From: JBBQUN01 sp963698395
GTDB taxonomy: Bacteria > Actinomycetota > Acidimicrobiia > Acidimicrobiales > SZUA-35
Direction of reading: 5' to 3'
NCBI GenBank assembly: GCA_963698395.1
Contig: CAVOQQ010000006.1
Location: 62,001-126,000 of the forward strand
DNA length: 64,000 bases
The notes under the pieces are model-generated. The model saw only the letters and a program-made list of their open reading frames with translations, was not told the DNA's origin and made no database searches. Positions 59,536-64,000 of this stretch are shown here, piece by piece. The translations under genes were made by a program, and so were the position numbers. Each line of letters opens with the position of its first letter. Position 1 is the stretch's first letter.

Positions 59536-60348
59536 ATGACCTTCCTCGATGCCGAGTCCGACGGCCTGGCCTGGCGCCAGATCGGCGAGCCGACGCACCC
59601 TGCCATCGTCTTCTTGCACGGTCTCGGCGGCAGTCGATCGGCATGGGACACGGTGATGACGGCGTTGAGCGATCGGTGGTTCTGTCTCGCCTGGGACCTG
59701 CCCGGCTATGGGTCGTCGGCCCCGATCGACGGCCTGGGGTTCCCGGCGATCGCCGATGCGGTGGTCCGCCTGCTCGATCTGCACTCGATCGATCGGGCGG
59801 TGGTCGTCGGTCTGTCGTTCGGTGGGCAGCAGGCCCAACACGTGGCCTTGCGCCACGCCGATCGTGTCGGGGCCCTGGTGCTCGCCGACACGAGCGCGGT
59901 GTTCGGTGCCGACGGTACCGATGTCGAGAGCTGGAAGCGGCTTCGGCTCGACCCGCTCGACGAGGGGATCACCCCCGCCCTGATGGCGACCGGAGTGATC
60001 GATGCCATCACCGCCGATGGCTTCGGCGGTGACGAGCGCGATCGAGCGATCGACGCCTTCGCTCGCATCCCGTCGTCAGGGCTGCGGGCGGCCGTCGAGT
60101 GTCTGCCCAGCCATGACACGCGAGACGACCTGGGTCGGGTCACCGCTCCCACCCTCGTGATCGTCGGCGAGTTCGACGAGGAGACGCCTCGTGCCTACAG
60201 CGACGTGCTCGCCTCCTCCATTCCGGGGGCGCGCCTCGAGGTGATACCGAACGTCGGTCACCTCACACCGAGCGAGGCGCCGGCCGAGTTCGCCGCGCTC
60301 GTCCGGTCATTCCTCGAGTCCCTCCCCGACGACCCCAGCCCAACCTGA
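59536..60348 (+). CDS. PcaD-like alpha/beta hydrolase
   Basis: The 270-residue alpha/beta hydrolase has the oxyanion motif IVFLHGLGGSRSAWD, the Ser nucleophile elbow VVGLSFGGQQAQH, an Asp in VIVGEFDEETP and the terminal His in IPNVGHLTPSEAP. It is similar in size and layout to 3-oxoadipate enol-lactonase and related carboxylesterases, but the substrate is not fixed by sequence. It lies alone on the plus strand upstream of the minus-strand catabolic run. Confidence 0.85.
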   Translation: MTFLDAESDGLAWRQIGEPTHPAIVFLHGLGGSRSAWDTVMTALSDRWFCLAWDLPGYGSSAPIDGLGFPAIADAVVRLLDLHSIDRAVVVGLSFGGQQAQHVALRHADRVGALVLADTSAVFGADGTDVESWKRLRLDPLDEGITPALMATGVIDAITADGFGGDERDRAIDAFARIPSSGLRAAVECLPSHDTRDDLGRVTAPTLVIVGEFDEETPRAYSDVLASSIPGARLEVIPNVGHLTPSEAPAEFAALVRSFLESLPDDPSPT

Positions 60349-60444
60349 GACGCCACACGACACATCTGTCGCTCCGGGACTCGAGAAGTCGCGGGGGTGT
60401 CGCTCTCGGTCTCGGGAATGGACCCGCACCAGGGATCGGCGGCA

Positions 60445-60470
60445 GGGGTCAGTGGAAGGGGTCAGTGGAA
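60445..60470. repeat. Perfect 13-bp tandem duplication at the ligase stop codon
   Basis: GGGGTCAGTGGAA is repeated exactly (60445-60457, 60458-60470). The stop codon of the glutamine-synthetase-like gene (60462-60464) lies inside the second copy, so the duplication straddles the 3' end of the gene. Confidence 0.85.
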
Positions 60471-61775
60471 GGGAAGGTAGGTCTCGAGCTCCCAGGGAGT
60501 CACCGTCTCGAGCTGGTTCTCCCAGTCCGGTGTGGCGGCCACGTAGCTGTCCCATTCATGGCGCTTGATGCCGATGAAGTTGTCGACGAGGGCCTGGCCG
60601 ATCGCCGTGGCGAGCTCGGTGTCGGCGGCGAGCGCATCGAGACCGGCCGCCATCGAGGATGGCACGCAGCGCTCGGTGTTGATCGACTCGAAGCCGTCGC
60701 CGGTCTCGGGCGCCGGGCATTCCAGCGCATTGGTCACACCGAGCAGCGCTGCCTGGAGCACGGCGGCCGTTGCGGTGTAGGGGTTGGCGGTGCCGCCGCC
60801 GGTCCGTTGCTCGATCCGCGTGGCCGAGCCGCGATGGGGAGGAATGCGAACCGCCGCCACGCGATGGTCGTGGCCCCAGTTGGCCCAGTAGCCCGCCAGC
60901 GCCCCGGGGCGGAGGCGCTTGTAGGAGTTGACGGTCGGGGCAAGCAGTGCCGATAGGCCCTCGTGGTGAGCGAGCAGGCCGGCGATGCACCGGTGGGCCA
61001 ACTCGGTGAGGCCGTCGTCGGCGCTCGGGTCGGCGAAGACGTTGTTGCCGTTGTCGTCGGTCATCGAGAAGTTGATGTGGACGCCGGAGCCGCTCTTGTC
61101 GGTGATGGGCTTGTCGAGGAACGTGAGCAGCAGTCCGTGGGCCAGCGCCGTCTCTCGTGCCAGTTCCTTGAAGAGGAAGATGTTGTCGACCGCTTCCAAG
61201 GCGTCGCCGTACTCGAGCGTGAGTTCGAATTGGGGGAAGTCGAACTCGGCGTTGAAGGTTTCGACCGGGATGTTGCTGGCCTCGGCCGCCAACATCAGTT
61301 CGTCGATCAGGCCGCTCGGGTCGGTGAAGGGGCCGGTTCCGTAGACGAAGGCCGACTTCGTGTTGAACGGACGCCAGCCGTCGTCGCCGTCGGGTTCCAT
61401 GATGTACGCCTCGAGTTCGATGCCGACCTTCGCGGTGTAGCCGAGCGCCTTCCAGTCGGCGATGGCCTTGCGCAGTGCCGCCCTCGCCGACACGGGATAG
61501 AGCGCGCCGTCCTTGGTGAGGTCGGTGATCAGCACACCGGTGCCGGGTTCCCAGCCGGGGCGGGCGTCGGCGATGTCGTAGCGGGCGTCGACGTCGGGGA
61601 AGCCGGTGGGATCCATACCCACCTCGACTTCGTAGATCTCGCGGTCGTAGCCGAGGAGATAGGTGCCGACACAGAACGCGGTGCCCCGGTCGGCCACTCG
61701 AGCCGGCAGATACTTGCCGCGGGCGAGTCCCAGATGATCGGGCCAGAGCACGCGATAGCGGGCGAAGTTGGTCAT
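60462..61775 (-). CDS. Glutamine-synthetase-like ligase (GlnA-type, gamma-glutamylation family)
   Basis: The 437-residue protein of the glutamine synthetase catalytic fold starts FARYRVLWPDHLGLARGKYLP. Its core includes KVGIELEAYIMEP (metal Glu), NAEFDFPQFELTLEY, SGSGVHINFSM (metal His) and VAAVRIPPHRGSATRIEQRTGGG. It has no adenylylation loop typical of housekeeping GlnA. GlnA3/GlnA4-type relatives attach glutamate to polyamines, ethanolamine or other amines as the first step of their breakdown. ATG 61775 has AAGGGGA 9 nt upstream. It lies 98 bp after a NicX-like gene on the same strand, suggesting amine or N-heterocycle catabolism. Confidence 0.82.
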   Translation of the reverse strand: MTNFARYRVLWPDHLGLARGKYLPARVADRGTAFCVGTYLLGYDREIYEVEVGMDPTGFPDVDARYDIADARPGWEPGTGVLITDLTKDGALYPVSARAALRKAIADWKALGYTAKVGIELEAYIMEPDGDDGWRPFNTKSAFVYGTGPFTDPSGLIDELMLAAEASNIPVETFNAEFDFPQFELTLEYGDALEAVDNIFLFKELARETALAHGLLLTFLDKPITDKSGSGVHINFSMTDDNGNNVFADPSADDGLTELAHRCIAGLLAHHEGLSALLAPTVNSYKRLRPGALAGYWANWGHDHRVAAVRIPPHRGSATRIEQRTGGGTANPYTATAAVLQAALLGVTNALECPAPETGDGFESINTERCVPSSMAAGLDALAADTELATAIGQALVDNFIGIKRHEWDSYVAATPDWENQLETVTPWELETYLPFH

Positions 61776-61873
61776 GGTTCGGTGTCCCCTTGGAAGCTTG
61801 CTGAATCGAGTGTGGTGGATGAGGAGAGCGGACTCGTGCCGCCGGTCTGGTGTGTCGGGTGAAACCGGCGTCG

Positions 61874-62947
61874 TCAGATGAGTGGTGGCTGGAGCCGGCC
61901 GGCGTCGACGACCACGTGGCGGCCGTCGGGTCCATCGAGCACGACGGTACAGGACCGCATGGGCAGGTCGAAGTGGCCACGACAGAACCGCCCGGCGACT
62001 TCGTTGGCGCCGGTGCTGTAGAGGAAGTTGCCGGCGAACGCTCGCGCCTCGGTGCCGTTGATCTGCGACCGATCGAACATCGACAGGGTGTCCCATCGGG
62101 CAGCAGGGTTCATACCCCAGCCGACATGACTGGTGGCGTAGGCGTCGCGTTCGGCGAACGAGCCCAGGTAGCTGGCGAACAACTCGGCGTCGAACGGCGC
62201 TTCGGGATCGACGGGGCCGATGTCTTCGATGTAGTCGTCGGCGATGGTCAGCCGGATGGGGGAGCGGACGTAGTCGGCGAAGGTGAGGTTGATGTCGCCC
62301 GGGGCGAGCACGATGGTGCCGTTGACCGACCCTGATGCGGGGAAGGCCAGGACGAGGCCGCCGGGCCAGTGAGCGATGTCGCCGGGCTCGGTGGTGAAGC
62401 CACTCGACCCGGCGCGGAAGGCCCCGTCGAGGGCGACGGTGAGATCGGTGCCGGCGGCCGAGGTGACGTGCATCGTGGTGGCGGCCTCCAACATGGCCTT
62501 GCCCCGTGCGACCCGTTCGGCCAGGGCCGGATCGTGAGGGAGACGTTCGAAGTTCTCCGGGTGCTCGTTGGAGATCATGAGGATGCGGGTGCCGCCGCCG
62601 AGGATCTGGCCGAGCTCCGGTGCATGCAGCAGCCCCTCGACCGTGCAGTCGACCACGAAGTCGGCGTCGGCCATGGCGGCGATGGCGCTGCGGTGGCCGG
62701 CAATGGCAACCGAGGCGCCGGTGCTGCGAATGGGCACCGGTCCGGGATTGGCCGGGGTCGGCATGATGATCTGCATGGTGGCCGCACCCGATCGCTCCAG
62801 TGCGAGTCGGGCCGTTTCCACCAGCTCCGGTCGGGATCGGGTCTCACTCAGCAGGATGGCCGTCTCCGTCGCCTGCAATCCGCAGGCCTCGAACTGTTGG
62901 CCGAAGCGCTCGATCCACTGCCACTGTGTGAGTGTGGTGGGACTCAT
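61874..62947 (-). CDS. 2,5-dihydroxypyridine 5,6-dioxygenase-like (NicX-type) protein
   Basis: The 357-residue protein is of the NicX/aminopeptidase-M29-like family. The middle has GGTRILMISNEHPENFERLP and AATTMHVTSAAGTDLTVALD, and metal-binding residues are suggested in INGTEARAFAGNF and CRGHFDLPMRS. NicX cleaves the ring of 2,5-dihydroxypyridine in nicotinate breakdown, but many relatives act on other rings or are uncharacterised. The start at 62947 overlaps the acyl-CoA dehydrogenase stop (ATGA). Ring cleavage of an N-heterocycle is inferred from family and operon. Confidence 0.72.
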   Translation of the reverse strand: MSPTTLTQWQWIERFGQQFEACGLQATETAILLSETRSRPELVETARLALERSGAATMQIIMPTPANPGPVPIRSTGASVAIAGHRSAIAAMADADFVVDCTVEGLLHAPELGQILGGGTRILMISNEHPENFERLPHDPALAERVARGKAMLEAATTMHVTSAAGTDLTVALDGAFRAGSSGFTTEPGDIAHWPGGLVLAFPASGSVNGTIVLAPGDINLTFADYVRSPIRLTIADDYIEDIGPVDPEAPFDAELFASYLGSFAERDAYATSHVGWGMNPAARWDTLSMFDRSQINGTEARAFAGNFLYSTGANEVAGRFCRGHFDLPMRSCTVVLDGPDGRHVVVDAGRLQPPLI

Positions 62948-64000
62948 GGCTGCACGGCGCCATGGCCGGCTTTGATGTCGGCGGTTCCTGCGTCCCCAAC
63001 GAGTGCGTACTGTCCCAGCCGATCGAGGCAGACCTCGACGCTCCAGGGCAGCATGGTGGCGCCGCAGCGTGCGTCGCGGAAGAGCCGCTCGAGCGGGAGG
63101 GGTCGCAGCAGGGAGCGGCCGCCGCAGGCTCGCATCGCCATCGAGGCGATGTCGGGCGCTCCCTCCATGGTGGTGACCATGGCCGCCCACGCCCGGTGGA
63201 CCTGCTCGGGGGTCGGGCAGGCGTCGGCTTCTTCGAGCACCCGGTAGGTGAGGGCCTGGGCCTGTTGATGGCGCAGATTCATCTGAGCCCACAGCGCCTG
63301 CTTCTGCGGGTGTTCGGCGCGGGCCGAACTCGGGCCGTCGCCACGGAGATAGTCACGGGTGAAGTCGATGGTGGCCTGCATGATCCCGAGGTAGGCGAAG
63401 GACAGAGTCATGTAGAAGAAGGGGAACTCGGCGGCCATCTGGTCGAACATGCCCGGCGGCAACCATTCGTTGGCGGCGGGAACGAAGACGTCGTCGAAGA
63501 TGAGGGTCTTGGAGATGGTGCCCCGCATGCCGAGCGGATCCCAGTCGCCGACGATCGAGATGCCGTCGGCGTCGCCCGGGACGCCCATGAAACGGACACG
63601 ATCGTCGCCCGGAACCACGACGATGATGTTGTGCATGCCGGCGGCCTCGGAGAGCGAAGCGAAGATCTTGCGACCGTTGATGCGGTACCCACCCTCGACC
63701 GGGGTGGCCGTGGTGGCGATGCCGGTGGTGGCGCCCGCACTGAGACCCTCGGAGAACGGCTGGGCATGGATGGTCGAGTTCTCACAGATGTCGGCGAACA
63801 TGACGCTGCGTTTCTCGTCGAGCAGCGCCCGATCCTCGGGGCTGAGATCGAGCGCATCGGCGATCGGACCGGTCAGCAGACAGGTCGCGGTGTGCATGTT
63901 GAACGTGAGCGCTGTCGAGCCACAGTGGCGGCCGAGCTCTTCCGAGACCAGGGCGTAGGTGGCGAAATCGGCGCCGAGGCCACCGAAGCGTTCCGGAATG
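62944..64000 (-). CDS. Acyl-CoA dehydrogenase-family protein (5' end outside window)
   Basis: The visible 352 residues are open to the window edge and continue upstream; the first are IPERFGGLGADFATYALVSE, so this is the middle of the N-terminal helical domain. GGYRINGRKIFASLSEAAGMH is the flavin-side beta domain, and FDDVFVPAANEWLPPGMFDQ and MRACGGRSLLRPLPLERLFRDARCG are typical of acyl-CoA dehydrogenases and related monooxygenase-type flavoproteins. Its 3' end overlaps the NicX-like gene, so it is the first visible gene of this catabolic run. An ATG at 63897 is in frame but cuts into the fold and is not the real start. Confidence 0.85.
   Translation of the reverse strand, partial: IPERFGGLGADFATYALVSEELGRHCGSTALTFNMHTATCLLTGPIADALDLSPEDRALLDEKRSVMFADICENSTIHAQPFSEGLSAGATTGIATTATPVEGGYRINGRKIFASLSEAAGMHNIIVVVPGDDRVRFMGVPGDADGISIVGDWDPLGMRGTISKTLIFDDVFVPAANEWLPPGMFDQMAAEFPFFYMTLSFAYLGIMQATIDFTRDYLRGDGPSSARAEHPQKQALWAQMNLRHQQAQALTYRVLEEADACPTPEQVHRAWAAMVTTMEGAPDIASMAMRACGGRSLLRPLPLERLFRDARCGATMLPWSVEVCLDRLGQYALVGDAGTADIKAGHGAVQP

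Noticed and set aside
1..64000. tRNA genes, insertion sequences, prophage genes or CRISPR arrays
   Set aside because: No T-arm-like signatures, transposase or integrase motifs, terminal inverted repeats or regularly spaced direct repeats were seen; gene gaps are short.

Overview
The window is dense, very GC-rich bacterial DNA with GTG and TTG starts, many 1- to 4-base stop/start overlaps, several probably leaderless genes, and an LPXTG-anchored wall protein. This points to an actinobacterium; an environmental Acidimicrobiia-like organism is my best guess, but no marker gene fixes it. I see no tRNA, rRNA, insertion sequence, prophage or CRISPR array, and no gap between genes much above 300 bp.

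Region 1 (1-17.5 kb) is catabolic. It starts with a feruloyl-CoA-synthetase-like gene cut by the window edge. Next come an arylsulfatase lacking its catalytic N-terminus and a ROK regulator divergent from a nitronate monooxygenase / CoA-transferase / acyl-CoA dehydrogenase operon. At 9.0-14.4 kb lies a compact organosulfur module: a TauD-like dioxygenase, a frameshifted VOC protein and a full-length arylsulfatase on one strand, and a TetR regulator plus a TauE/SafE exporter on the other. They diverge from one short control region made of two palindromes 21 bp apart. An AspT antiporter remnant, an SDR and an MFS transporter follow.

Region 2 (17.5-32.2 kb) is a surface-polysaccharide locus. It has a Wzz/BY-kinase-like protein with a degenerate P-loop, a frameshifted glycosyltransferase, a FemAB/CelD-type protein and a Wzx-like flippase on the plus strand. 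Opposite them is an overlapping minus-strand run: JmjC-like oxygenase, APH-type kinase, Wzy-like polymerase, three glycosyltransferases, polysaccharide deacetylase and a glycosidase-like lipoprotein.

Region 3 (32-53 kb) holds mixed functions: a truncated aldo/keto reductase, a SEC-C methionine aminopeptidase, an ABC exporter with two unlike ATPases and one large permease, a frameshifted CtpE-like P-type ATPase, a zinc-ribbon GNAT, a GH65 phosphorylase, a universal stress protein, an amidohydrolase, a nitroreductase, and pyruvate:ferredoxin oxidoreductase with a DHOD-like partner.

Region 4 (53-64 kb) contains an FMN-binding protein, a KhtT/KhtU-like cation antiporter pair behind a hairpin-rich non-coding stretch, a ribokinase, two alpha/beta hydrolases, an LPXTG protein, a GH16 enzyme, and a minus-strand catabolic run of acyl-CoA dehydrogenase, NicX-like dioxygenase and glutamine-synthetase-like ligase.

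Three genes (VOC, glycosyltransferase, P-type ATPase) each have a single apparent frameshift. They may be real or assembly errors. Three others (first arylsulfatase, AspT-like protein, aldo/keto reductase) lack whole conserved segments, which single-base errors cannot explain.
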